Shown: positions 10,591 to 20,600, numbered from the stretch's first letter. The stretch is DNA of 64,000 nucleotides from JAHJQQ01 sp963737555 (GCA_963737555.1 CAVTTB010000002.1:310001-374000); one strand, 5' to 3'. Notes: generated by a model from the sequence alone, not told the origin. A program made the numbers and translations.

Positions 10591-13192
10591 ATGCGCATGA
10601 ATCATCCGCTGCTTGTTCGTTTTCATCTGGTCGCCGTTCTGTTCATCAACTTGGCATTCGGTTCCGCTTGGGCCAATTACGAGGCGCCGATGCCGGCACA
10701 GCTGTCTACTGATCCTGACCTATGCGCTTATTTACCCTGTCATGATGTACTGCCCGAGGCGGATAGCTTCTCGCCCCGCAAGGGCAAGCCCGCCTATGTC
10801 GAGGCCTATAAGAACGGCCCGACGGGCGAATTGATCGGCTATGTATTTCTGTCCACCGATATCGTCGATATCCCGGCCTATTCGGGTAAACCCATCGTCA
10901 CGCTGATCGGCATGAACACCCAAGGCATCATCACCGGCGTGAAGATTCTCCGCCACAGCGAGCCGATTCTGCTGGTCGGCATTCCAGAGGGCGAACTGAC
11001 CAAATTCATCAAGCAATACCTCGGCAAATTCGTCGGCGACAAGATCGACATCGGCCAGGTGGCAGAAGGCGAAGGACATATCGGCCTCGATGCCATCAGT
11101 GGCGCGACCGTGACCGTCATCGCCGAAAACCAGGTGGTGATGCGTTCGGGCTATCTGGTCGCCAAGCAAGTCGGCATCATCAAGGCCAAGGCTCGCCCGC
11201 AGGCGAAATTCAATCTCAATGTGGAAACGCGCGACTGGCAGTCCCTGCTAGATGAGGGCAGCATCGGCCGAATCCTGGTGTCGGGTACCGACGTGGGCGA
11301 GGACACAGGTGCCGAGGCGTACATGGACATGTACTTCGGCTATCTCAACGTGCCGGCCATCGGCCGCAGCATCCTCGGTGAGCGCAACTATAAGCGCCTG
11401 ATGCAGGATCTGAAGCCGAACGAACATGCCATCTTCATCATCGCCAACGGCACGGCATCGTTCAAAGGTTCCGGCTTCGTGCGCGGCGGCATCTATGATC
11501 GCATTCAGGTGGCGCAGGAGATTGATGCCTTTACCTTCCGCGATGTCGATTACCTGAACCTGTACGGCATCGAGGCGGCCGGCGCTCCGGCGTTCAAGGA
11601 ATCCGGCATCTTCATTGTCCGCAGCAGCAGCTTCAGCGCGGCCTATCCTTGGAACCTGGTGTTCCTGGCCAATCACCTGGACAACCAGACCGGCACACGC
11701 ACCTTCATCAATTTCGCCAGCGAATACTGGTTACCGGACCGGCATCTCGAAGGCGGTCGACCAAACTACGAACGGCCGGTGCCCTTGTGGGTGAAGATCT
11801 GGAAATCACGCGCGGTCGATATCGGGTTCTTCACCCTGTTTCTGCTGGCTGGCGGATTGCTGTATGCCTTGCGCGATAAACTGGTCCGCCGCGCCACGCC
11901 GCAAGGACAAGCGCTGGGTGGAGATTCCCAAGTACCTGCTGTGGATCGTCAGCATCGGCTATGTCGGCTTCTACCTCATGGCCCAACCGTCGATCACTCA
12001 GGTGCTCACCTGGTTCCACTCATTCCTGTTCAAGTGGGAATGGGAGCTGTTCTTACCGACCCGTTCATCTTCCTGTTCTGGATGTTCATCATCGTCAGCA
12101 CGTTCTTCTGGGGACGCGGCATGTTCTGCGGCTGGCTGTGCCCGTATGGCGCGCTGTCCGAGATGGCCTACAAACTCGCCGGCAAGCTCGGGCTGAAGCG
12201 TTACCAACGCAAACCGCCGCTGTGGCTGCACGAGCGTCTCAAATGGGCTAAGTATTTCGTCTTCGCCGGGTTGCTGGGCGTGTCCTTCTATTCGATGGGC
12301 ATGGCGGAGAAACTCGCCGAAGTGGAACCCTTCAAGACCACCTTCCTGGTCGGTGTGTGGAACCGCTCGTGGCCGTTCGTTTTGTTCTGGACGGTTTTGT
12401 TGATCGCAGCGCTGTTCATCGAGCGCCCGTTCTGCAAATACCTGTGCCCGCTCGGCGCAAGCCTCGCCGTCCCCTCGACCTTCCGCTGGTGGGGCCTGAA
12501 GCGCAAATCCGAGTGCGGCCCATGTGCCGCCTGCGCGGTCGGTTGCGGGTCGCTGGCCATCGACAAGGCCGGGCGTATCGATCAACGCGAATGCATGCTC
12601 TGCCTGGACTGCATGGTGCTCTACTACGACCAACATGCCTGCCCACCCTTGTCCAAGGAACGCAGGCAGCGCAGCAGAGCCGGCCTGCCGCTCACGCCCA
12701 TCGGCGCCGACGGGTATTACATCCCAATAGTACCGGTCCCGGTGGCGGCAGTGCCTGCGGCGGCGGTATCACCGGAACCGCGTCTCGGCTTGCTGGCGTG
12801 GCTGCGTGTCGAGATCATCGATCATCTGTTGCCCTGGAGCGGCAAGTTCCTGACCCGTCCATTCATCATGCAGGCAGGCAGCATTGGCGCTTGCGGTGCT
12901 CGTGACCTGGACCTGGCTGCTCGGTGCCGCCGGCAAACTCGGCCCCGGTATCATTCTAGGCTGGTGGCTCGCCTGGAGCGCCTATGAGTTGATCGTGCGC
13001 ATGTTCTGCAAACCGTACGTCAAGGAAGGCCCATGGTGGGAACGCCACTTCCGTCCAGCGTCCTGGGCCGACATGCTGTCGTATGTGGGCATGAAAAATC
13101 TGCTCATCGCCGCGGGGCTGTTCCTGCTCATGAAGGCGGTGGGTGTGCTCGCATTCCTGCAGAACATCCCGGAGCTTAAATGGCTGTATTGA
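10591..13192 (+). CDS. nosR: NosR, FMN/Fe-S membrane protein for N2O reduction (frame broken three times)
   Basis: Membrane flavoprotein and polyferredoxin that supports electron supply to NosZ and nos expression. It has a signal peptide, then a periplasmic FMN-binding domain with the flavinylation motif ISGATVT near residue 170. Membrane segments follow, then NosR/NapH-type motifs GMFCGWLCPYGAL and FCKYLCPLGA, and two cysteine clusters, CGPCAACAVGC and CMLCLDC. The frame slips near 11895 (extra base), near 12051 (missing base) and near 12872 (extra base). Reading across them restores conserved sequence such as WEWELF-LTDPFIFLFW and ALAVLVTWTWLLG. The stop at 13192 overlaps the nosD start. 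Confidence 0.92.
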
Positions 13193-14454
13193 GACGCGCG
13201 TCCAGCGCCATTCTCGCGGCATTGCTCGGCGGGCAACTGATGCCCGCGCAGGCGGCCGAACTTTGGGTGACGCCGGGCGCGTCGATCGCGCAGGCCATTC
13301 ATCAGGCACAGGCCGGCGATGTCATCCTGATCGAGCGCGGCGATTATCACGAGCGGCTGATCATCGACAAACCCCTGGTGCTGCGCGGCGTGAACCGCCC
13401 GACGCTGTTGGGCGGTGGCAGCGGCGATGTGATCCGCATCAAGTCGCCGGATGTCGTCATCGAAGGATTGATCGTCCGCGACAGTGGCGCCAATCTCACC
13501 GCGCAGAATGCCGGCATCTACGTCGAACCCGGCTCGCATCGCGCAATCATCCGCAACAACGACATCACCTACGCCCTGTTCGGCCTGTGGATCGAAAAGG
13601 CCAACGATGTCGAAGTCACTGGAAACCTCATCACTGGGATGCGTGATGTACAATCCGCGCAACGCGGCAATGGCATTCAGCTCTATAACACCAACGGCGC
13701 GCGCATTATCGACAACAACATCGGCTTCACCCGCGACGGCATCTATGTCGACGTGTCGCATCATGCATTGTTTCGTGGCAACCGCATGCATCATCTGCGC
13801 TACGGCTCGCACTATATGAATTCTTACAACAATGTCTGGGAAGGTAACGAGTCCTACCTCAACCGCAGTGGACTCGCGCTCATGGAGGTGCGCAACCAAG
13901 TGGTGCGCAACAACGTCGCCTGGGGCAACACCGATCACGGCATTATGCTGCGCACCATTCAGGACTCGGTCATCGAGAACAACATCGTTGTCGACAATGG
14001 CAAGGGCTTTTTCATTTACGATGCCGAATACAATACACTGCGGGGCAATCTGGTGATGGGCAACGCCATCGGTGCGCATGTAGCAGCCGGCTCCTATCGC
14101 AACGAGGTCGACGGCAACGACTTCATCGGCAATCACGAACAACTCCGCTATGTCGCCAGCCGTGACGAACAGTGGGGCGAGAAGCAAGGCAATTACTGGA
14201 GCAATTATTCGGGCTGGGATCAGGATGGTGACGGCGCCGGCGATCTGCCCTACGAGGCGATCGACATGGTCGACCGGTTGACCTGGAGCCATCCCGCGGT
14301 CAAATTGCTGCTGTCGAGTCCCGCCATACAAGTCTTGCGTAGCGTGGCGCGCCAATTTCCCTTGTTGCGCGCACCGAGTATCGTCGACGACGGACCGCGC
14401 ATGCACCCTTATCACTCTGACTGGAGCCGCTGGCTTGAACACGCCCAACGTTGA
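13180..14454 (+). CDS. nosD: NosD, periplasmic copper-site assembly protein
   Basis: A 424-residue exported protein needed with NosF and NosY to mature the CuZ site of NosZ. The signal peptide ends near AQAAELW. The body is a right-handed beta-helix built from repeated N-x-I/V-x-x-N turns (IIRNNDITYALFGLWIEK, GNRMHHLRYG, VIENNIVVDNGKGFFIY). The C-terminal GNYWSNYSGWDQDGDGAGD is the conserved NosD end signature. Length fits the family. The ATG lies 12 bases inside nosR and its end overlaps nosF, so translation is coupled. Confidence 0.95.
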   Translation: MAVLRRASSAILAALLGGQLMPAQAAELWVTPGASIAQAIHQAQAGDVILIERGDYHERLIIDKPLVLRGVNRPTLLGGGSGDVIRIKSPDVVIEGLIVRDSGANLTAQNAGIYVEPGSHRAIIRNNDITYALFGLWIEKANDVEVTGNLITGMRDVQSAQRGNGIQLYNTNGARIIDNNIGFTRDGIYVDVSHHALFRGNRMHHLRYGSHYMNSYNNVWEGNESYLNRSGLALMEVRNQVVRNNVAWGNTDHGIMLRTIQDSVIENNIVVDNGKGFFIYDAEYNTLRGNLVMGNAIGAHVAAGSYRNEVDGNDFIGNHEQLRYVASRDEQWGEKQGNYWSNYSGWDQDGDGAGDLPYEAIDMVDRLTWSHPAVKLLLSSPAIQVLRSVARQFPLLRAPSIVDDGPRMHPYHSDWSRWLEHAQR

Positions 14455-15364
14455 AGTCATGCAGATCAGTCGCTGTTTCGGCGCCGTGCAGGCGCTCACC
14501 AACGTGGACCTGTGCGTCGCGCAGGGCGAGGCCTTGGGTCTCATCGGTCACAACGGCGCCGGCAAGAGCACGCTCATCAAACTCATGCTCGGCTTGCTGC
14601 AACCGGACCGGGGCGAGATCCGCATCGCCGGCCAATCGCTGCACGGCCCCGCCTATCGCAACTTACGCCGGCAGATCGCCTATCTGCCGGAGAACATCGT
14701 GTTCTACGACAACCTCAGCGGCCTGGAGACACTGCAATTCTTCGCCGATCTGAAAGGCGTCCATCGCAGCCAGTGTGCAGGCCTGCTCGACGAGGTCGGG
14801 CTGGCGCATGCGGCGCGGCGTGCCGTGCGCGGGTATTCCAAAGGCATGCGCCAACGCCTGGGCTTCGCCCAAACGCTGCTGGGTAATCCGACACTGTTGT
14901 TTCTCGATGAACCCACCACCGGGCTCGACCCGGAAGGCATCCGCGAATTCTATGAAATACTGCGCACGCTCAAGGCGCGCGGCGTAACCGTCATTCTGTC
15001 CTCGCACAACCTCGCCCAGATCGAAGGCCGCGTGGATCGCCTGGCCCTGTTGCGCCTGGGCAAACTCGAAGCCGTCGGCAGCGTAAAAGAATTGCGCGCC
15101 GGCCTGAACCTGCCGTTGGTGATCAACCTCAAGTTGCAGACCGATGGCGCTCCGGCTGTACAGGCGGCATTCGCCGACATGCAGGATGTGACCTTGCGGA
15201 TTGACAACGCCAGCGCCGAAATCCGCTGCGAACACCGCCAGAAGATGAGCGTGCTGGCCGCACTCGGTCGCCTGGCCGACCACATTGAAGACATCGATAT
15301 CCACGAACCTTCACTTGAAGATGTGTTCCTTGGCTATGCGGAGATCCACGATGGCCGCGCTTGA
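14435..15364 (+). CDS. nosF: NosF, ABC ATPase of the CuZ maturation transporter
   Basis: Cytoplasmic ATPase that drives NosY/NosD. It has Walker A GHNGAGKST, the signature YSKGMRQRLGFAQ, Walker B LLFLDEPTTGLDPEG and the H-loop SSHN. I chose TTG 14435, which has GGAG upstream and overlaps nosD; ATG 14459 would give a shorter protein without a ribosome site. The C-terminal 90 residues form the extra domain usual in NosF. It overlaps nosY by 14 bases. Confidence 0.93.
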   Translation: MNTPNVEVMQISRCFGAVQALTNVDLCVAQGEALGLIGHNGAGKSTLIKLMLGLLQPDRGEIRIAGQSLHGPAYRNLRRQIAYLPENIVFYDNLSGLETLQFFADLKGVHRSQCAGLLDEVGLAHAARRAVRGYSKGMRQRLGFAQTLLGNPTLLFLDEPTTGLDPEGIREFYEILRTLKARGVTVILSSHNLAQIEGRVDRLALLRLGKLEAVGSVKELRAGLNLPLVINLKLQTDGAPAVQAAFADMQDVTLRIDNASAEIRCEHRQKMSVLAALGRLADHIEDIDIHEPSLEDVFLGYAEIHDGRA

Positions 15365-16181
15365 ATTCAGGCAGATGCTGGCCATCGCGCGCAAGGAATT
15401 CCGCGACCGCCTGCGCAGCCGCTGGGCGCTCACCGTCGCGGCCGTCTTCACCGTGTTCGCCCTGAGCATCGCCTATTTCGGCGCGGCACAGCAGGGCGCA
15501 GTCGGTTTCCGCAGCATCGAACTCACCATCGCCAGTCTGGTTAGCCTAGCCATTTATCTGATGCCCTTGATCGCCCTGATTCTTGGCTATGACGCGATTG
15601 TCGGTGAACGCGAACGCGGTTCTCTGGACTTGCTGTTGTCACTGCCGATCACGCGCCTCGAATTACTGCTCGGCAAATATCTCGGCCTGTCCGCCGCACT
15701 GGCATTGGCGACGCTGCTCGGTTTCGGCCTCGCCGGTATCGCCATCGTCTGGCAGGGCGGAGGCTATGCCTTGTTTCATTACGGCGGCTTCATGCTCAGC
15801 GCTTTGCTGTTGGGCATGGTGTTCTTGAGCCTCGCCCTGCTGGTGTCTACGTTTGCGCGCAGCAAGTCCACGGCCAGCGGCGCTGCCATCGGCCTGTGGT
15901 TCGTGTTCGTGCTGATCTACGACCTCATGCTGCTGGGCGCACTGGTGGCGAGCGAAGGCGGCATGCCGGCCTGGCTGGTATCGCTGCTGGTGCTGTTCAA
16001 CCCGACCGATGTCTTCCGCCTACTGAACATATTCAGTCTGGAAGAACTGAAATCCCTATACGGACTGGCCACTGTAGCGCCGGACATGCTGACCGAGCCG
16101 TGGGTGCTCGGTCTGGGAATGGCCGCCTGGGTGATCGCACCGCTGGGGTTGGCTTATGCAAAATTCCGACGTGCGGCTTGA
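15351..16181 (+). CDS. nosY: NosY, ABC permease of the CuZ maturation transporter
   Basis: A 276-residue inner-membrane protein with six predicted hydrophobic segments, starting at ATG 15351 inside the end of nosF. Motifs include IARKEFRDRLRSRWAL at the N-terminus and GERERGSLDLLLSLPITR, typical of ABC-2-type permeases and NosY. It pairs with NosF and NosD to deliver a sulfur species or assembly factor for CuZ; the exact cargo is not shown by the sequence. Confidence 0.93.
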   Translation: MAALEFRQMLAIARKEFRDRLRSRWALTVAAVFTVFALSIAYFGAAQQGAVGFRSIELTIASLVSLAIYLMPLIALILGYDAIVGERERGSLDLLLSLPITRLELLLGKYLGLSAALALATLLGFGLAGIAIVWQGGGYALFHYGGFMLSALLLGMVFLSLALLVSTFARSKSTASGAAIGLWFVFVLIYDLMLLGALVASEGGMPAWLVSLLVLFNPTDVFRLLNIFSLEELKSLYGLATVAPDMLTEPWVLGLGMAAWVIAPLGLAYAKFRRAA

Positions 16182-16211
16182 GCGCGTCGCAAACAACCGA
16201 GGAGCGTGAAT

Positions 16212-16718
16212 ATGATCAAGTTAGGTGTATATGCAACGCTGGCCGCTGCACTGCTGATGAGCGGCTGCGAGCAAACGACCGTCACCGCGCAACCCGAAGA
16301 AATGCAAGCCGGCACGGCCTGCAGCCTGGACGGTATGCTGCTGCTCGATTACCCCGGACCCAAGGCGCAGATTCATTACGCCAGCGGCGAGACCGAATTC
16401 TTCTGCGATACCACCGAGATGTTCTCGATGCTGCTGCAACCCGAACAACGCCGCAAGGTCACCGCCGCCTATACCCAGGACATGGGCGCGGCCGAGTGGC
16501 GCAAACCGGTCGGCCAGTGGATCGACGCGCGCACCGCCTTTTATGTCAAAGACAGCAAGCTGATGGGTTCCATGGGTCCGACCTTCGCCGCATTCGCCAA
16601 GCAGGCCGATGCCGAGGCCTTCATTAAAGAACAGGGGGGCAAGCTTTATCGCTACGATGAAATCACCCCGGAAATGGCCGACCTGCGCGGCGGCGCACAA
16701 CACGATCACAACATGTAA
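16212..16718 (+). CDS. nosL: NosL, outer-membrane copper chaperone lipoprotein
   Basis: Lipoprotein that supplies copper(I) for NosZ. ATG 16212 is preferred over GTG 16206 because GAGGAG lies seven bases upstream. A lipobox LLMSGC is followed by a mature domain with the NosL-type pattern CSLDGMLLLDYPGPKAQI and an acidic/His C-terminus (AQHDHNM). It is the last recognised nos gene. Confidence 0.9.
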   Translation: MIKLGVYATLAAALLMSGCEQTTVTAQPEEMQAGTACSLDGMLLLDYPGPKAQIHYASGETEFFCDTTEMFSMLLQPEQRRKVTAAYTQDMGAAEWRKPVGQWIDARTAFYVKDSKLMGSMGPTFAAFAKQADAEAFIKEQGGKLYRYDEITPEMADLRGGAQHDHNM

Positions 16719-16721
16719 ACC

Positions 16722-16994
16722 ATGGCGAGCTTCTACGACAATCTTTCCGCCGAAGACGTCACTGCGCTCGATGGACTGTCGCGGCTGATGTTGGAACTGC
16801 GCGATAGCCGCGCGCAACTCCTGGCGCGCAATGCAGCCAGTGATGAAATCGACCTGCTCGAACGTATTCGTACCGGCGCCGTCGCCGAGCACCCGGCTTA
16901 TGAAGATTACCTGGGCGCGCTCGGCATCGAAGCGAACCGCGAACGTCTGCGGCAGGAGATCAAGGATTACATGGCGGAGATCGGACAGCGATGA
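16722..16994 (+). CDS. Hypothetical small protein downstream of nosL
   Basis: A 90-residue soluble, charged, helix-rich protein starting three bases after the nosL stop. No motif is recognised. Its stop overlaps the next gene's ATG (ATGA), so the two are translated together and probably belong to the nos transcript. The tight spacing is the main evidence that it is real. It could be a regulator or an antitoxin-like partner for the following protein; neither is shown. Confidence 0.65.
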   Translation: MASFYDNLSAEDVTALDGLSRLMLELRDSRAQLLARNAASDEIDLLERIRTGAVAEHPAYEDYLGALGIEANRERLRQEIKDYMAEIGQR

Positions 16995-17347
16995 GTCTGC
17001 ACAGCGACATCAGCGATCAGCTGATCGACAGTTTCGGTGAGCGGCTCATGGACCTGCCCCGGCTGAACCACGACGCCTTGGAGGTCCGTTTCGATACCGG
17101 ACTGATTCTGCAGATTCGTTACCCGAACCTCGATGAATATTCATTGCACTGGAGTTTCAAGGATCGCACCTTGGGTATCGATACGGCGCCCGTGCATCCG
17201 GAACTGGACAGTTTCCCCAATCATCTGCACGACAGCGAGAGACGGATTCTGCCCGACCTTCTGACCCATCCCGGCCGACCTGCCTGGGACAATCTGCATA
17301 CGTTGATCAAGACGCTGCTGAACGATCCCTGGCTGGAACAATCGTAA
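16991..17347 (+). CDS. Hypothetical small protein, faintly like DUF6516/TumE proteins
   Basis: A 118-residue protein starting within the stop of the previous gene. The stretch LQIRYPNLDEYSLHWSF, then APVHPELDSFPNHLH, resembles the core of DUF6516 (TumE-type) proteins, where a Y-S-x-H-W strand is followed by N-A-P-H-H-P-E-x-x-x-F-P-H-H-x-H. I recognise this by eye only. If correct, the pair might be a toxin-antitoxin-like module attached to the nos operon. It ends before a repeat-rich gap. Confidence 0.6.
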   Translation: MSLHSDISDQLIDSFGERLMDLPRLNHDALEVRFDTGLILQIRYPNLDEYSLHWSFKDRTLGIDTAPVHPELDSFPNHLHDSERRILPDLLTHPGRPAWDNLHTLIKTLLNDPWLEQS

Positions 17348-17492
17348 AAAAAACAGGGGTGGATCCGCATTAAGTGCTGCCTGCGGCAAGCCGTCGACCT
17401 TGGCGATGGAATTAGGGACCAACCTGAATGGCACTTACTTAAGCGCCTATACCCGAGAATACGGCGGCGCATGGGCCATGAAATGCGCAACA

Positions 17493-17580
17493 CGTAGCCT
17501 GCATGCAGCGCCGCGGAATGCGGGGAAATGCCCGGCCACGGTGCTGATTCCCGGATTGCGCTGCGCTCCATCCGGGCTAC
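17493..17580. repeat. GTAGCCTG/CCGGGCTAC-type intergenic palindrome
   Basis: Starts with GTAGCCTGCATGCAGCGCCG and ends with TGCGCTCCATCCGGGCTAC, imperfect inverted ends of a repeat common in gammaproteobacterial intergenic DNA. A related copy is at 44780-44862. Together with the next element it fills most of the 410-base gap (17348-17757) between the nos operon and argE. Confidence 0.7.
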
Positions 17581-17581
17581 A

Positions 17582-17673
17582 TAACTACCGCGCCGCGCCG
17601 GTGGCGTTGATCGCGCAGCCGACTTGCGCAGGTCGGAGGCGGAGTGATCAGCGCCACCGGCGCGGCATGCCGA
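17582..17673. repeat. GC-rich palindromic repeat with 21-bp arms, copy 2
   Basis: Arms 17592-17612 and 17646-17666 are inverted with one mismatch, and the spacer contains ACTTGCGCAGGTCGGAGGCG. Apart from a few bases the element equals 8210-8302. Both copies flank the nos cluster in the same orientation. Confidence 0.88.
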
Positions 17674-17757
17674 CTATGCAGACCGGAGATTAAAGTCGCG
17701 TGGATTTCAGACCAATAGAAGATTTCAAATCCGTCTCCGATAGTCCAGAATCGGCGC

Positions 17758-18939
17758 ATGCACACCACCGCGCCCACACTCCTCGACATGATCGGCGACC
17801 TGATCGCCACACCGTCGGTGTCCAGCGTCAGCCCGCAATTCGATCAGGGCAATCGCCCGGTCATCGATTTGCTCGCCAATTGGCTGGACGGTCTGGGTTT
17901 CCACGTGGAGATACAACCACTGGCGATACACCCGCACAAGGCCAATCTCATCGCCACCTTGGGCAGTGGCGGCGGCGGTCTGGTGCTGGCCGGGCACACG
18001 GATACGGTGCCGTGCGATGCGGAGCTGTGGAGCACCGATCCGTTCCGTCTCACCGAACGCGACCAGAAGCTATACGGCCTTGGCACCTCGGACATGAAGG
18101 CATTCCTGGCGCTGGCCATCGAGGCGGCACGGCGTTTCGATGCGAAACAATTCCGCGAGCCACTGACGATTGTCGCCACCGCCGATGAAGAATCATCCAT
18201 GGCCGGTGCGCTGGCGCTGGTCGAGGCCGGCCGCGCACTGGGCCGCCATGCCATCATCGGCGAACCCACCGGCCTGCGCCCGATCCGCACCCACAAGGGC
18301 ATTATGATGGAGGCGATCCGCGTGCGCGGGCGCTCCGGACATTCCTCCGATCCGTCCTTGGGTCGCAACGCACTGGAAGGCATGTATCAGGTCTTGGGCG
18401 AGTTGCTCGCGTGGCGTGACGAATTGCAGCAACGCTATCGCAACCCGGTCTTCAACGTGCCGGTGCCGACGCTGAATCTCGGTCACATCCACGGCGGCGA
18501 CAATCCCAATCGCATTTGCGGTGCTTGCGAATTGCACATCGACATCCGTCCGCTGCCCGGCATGGACCTCGACGAACTGCGCGGCGAAATGGAACGCCGT
18601 CTGCAGCAACGCCTGGCCGGCAGCGGTCTCGAACTCGATGTCGAGCGGCTGTTCGTCGGCACGCCCGCGATGGAGACGCCGGCCGGTGCGCCCATCGTGC
18701 AGGCCGCCGAACGTTTGACCGGTCACAGCGCCGAGGCGGTCGCCTTCGGCACCGAGGGTCCCTACTTCAACGAGCTCGGCATGCAGACGCTGATCCTCGG
18801 CCCCGGCGACATCGAACAGGCCCATCAACCGGATGAATACCTGCGTCTGGATCGCATCAATCCGACGCTGGATCTGCTGGAAAAGATGATCGGCGAGTTT
18901 TGCGTTGCGCCGGTGACGGGAACGGTCAAGACACCCTGA
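17758..18939 (+). CDS. argE: Acetylornithine deacetylase ArgE
   Basis: A 393-residue cytoplasmic M20-family zinc amidohydrolase that converts N-acetylornithine to ornithine in arginine synthesis. Metal and catalytic residues are visible: H80 and D82 in AGHTDTVP, LGTSDMKAFLA, the catalytic acid pair in ADEESSMAG and GEPTGLRPI. The C-terminal metal histidine is in IEQAHQPDEYL. A dimerisation domain with RGRSGHSSDPSLG lies between. Followed on the same strand by argA after a repeat-filled 330-base gap. Confidence 0.92.
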   Translation: MHTTAPTLLDMIGDLIATPSVSSVSPQFDQGNRPVIDLLANWLDGLGFHVEIQPLAIHPHKANLIATLGSGGGGLVLAGHTDTVPCDAELWSTDPFRLTERDQKLYGLGTSDMKAFLALAIEAARRFDAKQFREPLTIVATADEESSMAGALALVEAGRALGRHAIIGEPTGLRPIRTHKGIMMEAIRVRGRSGHSSDPSLGRNALEGMYQVLGELLAWRDELQQRYRNPVFNVPVPTLNLGHIHGGDNPNRICGACELHIDIRPLPGMDLDELRGEMERRLQQRLAGSGLELDVERLFVGTPAMETPAGAPIVQAAERLTGHSAEAVAFGTEGPYFNELGMQTLILGPGDIEQAHQPDEYLRLDRINPTLDLLEKMIGEFCVAPVTGTVKTP

Positions 18940-18978
18940 TGATTCCGTGTATCGCCCAAACAATAAGAAATGAATTTT

Positions 18979-19216
18979 GGAACCGCCAAGGCGCCAAGAC
19001 GCCAAGAAACCCTTTCTTATGGGTTTTCGTTGGACTTGGCCTCGCACGGAAATATCCCACCAGTCCGTGCACAGTACAGGCTGAGCTAACGACAACAAAC
19101 GTCTTGGCGCTTCGCGGTTTCACCTCAAGTTTTCTTGGCGTCTTGGCGGTTCCAAAATTCCTTTCTTGGCGTCTTGGCGCCTTGGCGGTTCCAAAATCTT
19201 TTTCTTGGCGCCTTGG
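18979..19216. repeat. Dispersed CTTGGCG-type intergenic repeat, copy 2
   Basis: In the 332-base gap between argE and argA. An AACCGCCAAGGCGCCAAGAC block at 18980-18999 is followed by three tandem, inverted CTTGGCG(TCTTGGCG)-type blocks ending in GGCGGTTCC at 19131-19216. The blocks are separated by short A/T-rich spacers (AAAATTCCTTT, AAAATCTTTT). No gene is seen in this gap. Confidence 0.82.
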
Positions 19217-19271
19217 CGGTTCCCCGCATTTGGGTTACAAATGACCTCTCTAAACACAAACTGAGAATCCA

Positions 19272-20600
19272 GTGCCGAAAAAGATCCTTGATAACTGCGA
19301 CTTCGTCACCGGCTTCCGCCAGTCGGCGCCGTATATTCACGCGCATCGCGGCTGCACCTTCGTCATCGGCTTTACCGGTGAGGCGATCGCGGACGCGCAC
19401 TTCGCCGGATTGATTCACGACTTCGCGCTGTTGCACAGCCTCGGCATCCGCTTGGTGCTGGTACACGGCGCGCGGCCACAGATCGAACAGCGCCTGAAAG
19501 AACGCGGCACGGAAATCCGCTACGCCAACGGTCTGCGCATCACCGACGACGCCGCACTGACGTGTGTGAAGGAAGCCGTCGGCACGGTACGCGTCGATCT
19601 GGAGGCGCTGCTGTCGATGGGCGTCGCCAACACACCGATGTCCGGCGCGCGTATTCGTGTCGCCAGCGGCAACTTCGTCACCGCGCAACCGGTCGGCGTG
19701 CGCGAGGGTATCGACTATTGCCATACCGGCCAGGTGCGGCGCATCGATGGCGTGGCCATCCGTCAGCAATTGGAAGACCAGCGCATTGTGCTGCTGTCGC
19801 CGCTCGGCTATTCGCCCACCGGCGAGGTGTTCAACCTGAGCGCCGAAGAGGTCGCCATGCACGCGGCCATCGAGTTGCGCGCGGATAAACTCATTCTGCT
19901 GCTCGACGGTCCCGGTCTCGCGCAAGGTCGCAAACCGATTCGGCAACTGAGCCCCAGCGATGCGGAACAGTTACTCACTGGCCGGCGCAGCCTGTCTGAA
20001 GATCTCGCGCGGCATCTGTCCAGCGCCACGCAAGCGGCCAAACGCGGTGTGCGCCGCGCGCACCTGGTCGCGCGCGCCATCGACGGCGCGCTGTTGCAGG
20101 AGTTGTTCACCCGCGACGGCGTCGGCACGCTCATCACCAACGATATCTACGAAGGCCTGCGCCCGGCGACCATCGACGATGTCGGCGGCATCCTGGAATT
20201 GATCGGGCCACTGGAGACCGAAGGCGTGCTGGTGCGGCGTTCGCGTGAACGCCTGGAAATGGAGATCGATCACTTCATGGTGGTCGAACGCGATGGCATG
20301 ACCATCGCCTGTGCCGCACTCTACCCGTATCCCGATGAAGCGGTCGGCGAACTCGCCTGTCTGTCGGTGCATCCGGATTATCGTGGCGATGGCCGCGGCG
20401 ACAACCTGCTCGCCGCCATCGAACGTCGTGCCCAGGACAACGGCATTAAACGTCTGTTCGTGCTCACCACCCACACCGCGCACTGGTTCCGCGAACGCGG
20501 CTTCGAACCCGCCGATGTGGCCGATCTGCCGGTGAAACGCCGCAGCCTGTACAACTACCAGCGCAAATCGAAGGTGTTCATCAAGGCGTTGGCGGATTAA
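19272..20600 (+). CDS. argA: N-acetylglutamate synthase ArgA
   Basis: First enzyme of arginine synthesis, joining acetyl-CoA and glutamate. It has 442 residues, the length of the classical proteobacterial enzyme, with a GTG start. Residues about 20-290 form the amino-acid-kinase fold (LVLVHGARPQIEQRL, GYSPTGEVFNLSAEEVAMHA). The C-terminal 140 are a GNAT domain with the acetyl-CoA loop HPDYRGDGRGDNLLAAIERR and the end signature HTAHWFRERGFEPA. Feedback inhibition by arginine is usual in the family. Its stop is six bases before cpdA. Confidence 0.94.
   Translation: MPKKILDNCDFVTGFRQSAPYIHAHRGCTFVIGFTGEAIADAHFAGLIHDFALLHSLGIRLVLVHGARPQIEQRLKERGTEIRYANGLRITDDAALTCVKEAVGTVRVDLEALLSMGVANTPMSGARIRVASGNFVTAQPVGVREGIDYCHTGQVRRIDGVAIRQQLEDQRIVLLSPLGYSPTGEVFNLSAEEVAMHAAIELRADKLILLLDGPGLAQGRKPIRQLSPSDAEQLLTGRRSLSEDLARHLSSATQAAKRGVRRAHLVARAIDGALLQELFTRDGVGTLITNDIYEGLRPATIDDVGGILELIGPLETEGVLVRRSRERLEMEIDHFMVVERDGMTIACAALYPYPDEAVGELACLSVHPDYRGDGRGDNLLAAIERRAQDNGIKRLFVLTTHTAHWFRERGFEPADVADLPVKRRSLYNYQRKSKVFIKALAD

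Noticed and set aside
18926..19244. Small open frames with LASWRLGGS/LAVPKFLSWR-like sequence near the CTTGGCG repeats
   Set aside because: They are translations of the repeat DNA and recur at each repeat copy in unrelated frames.
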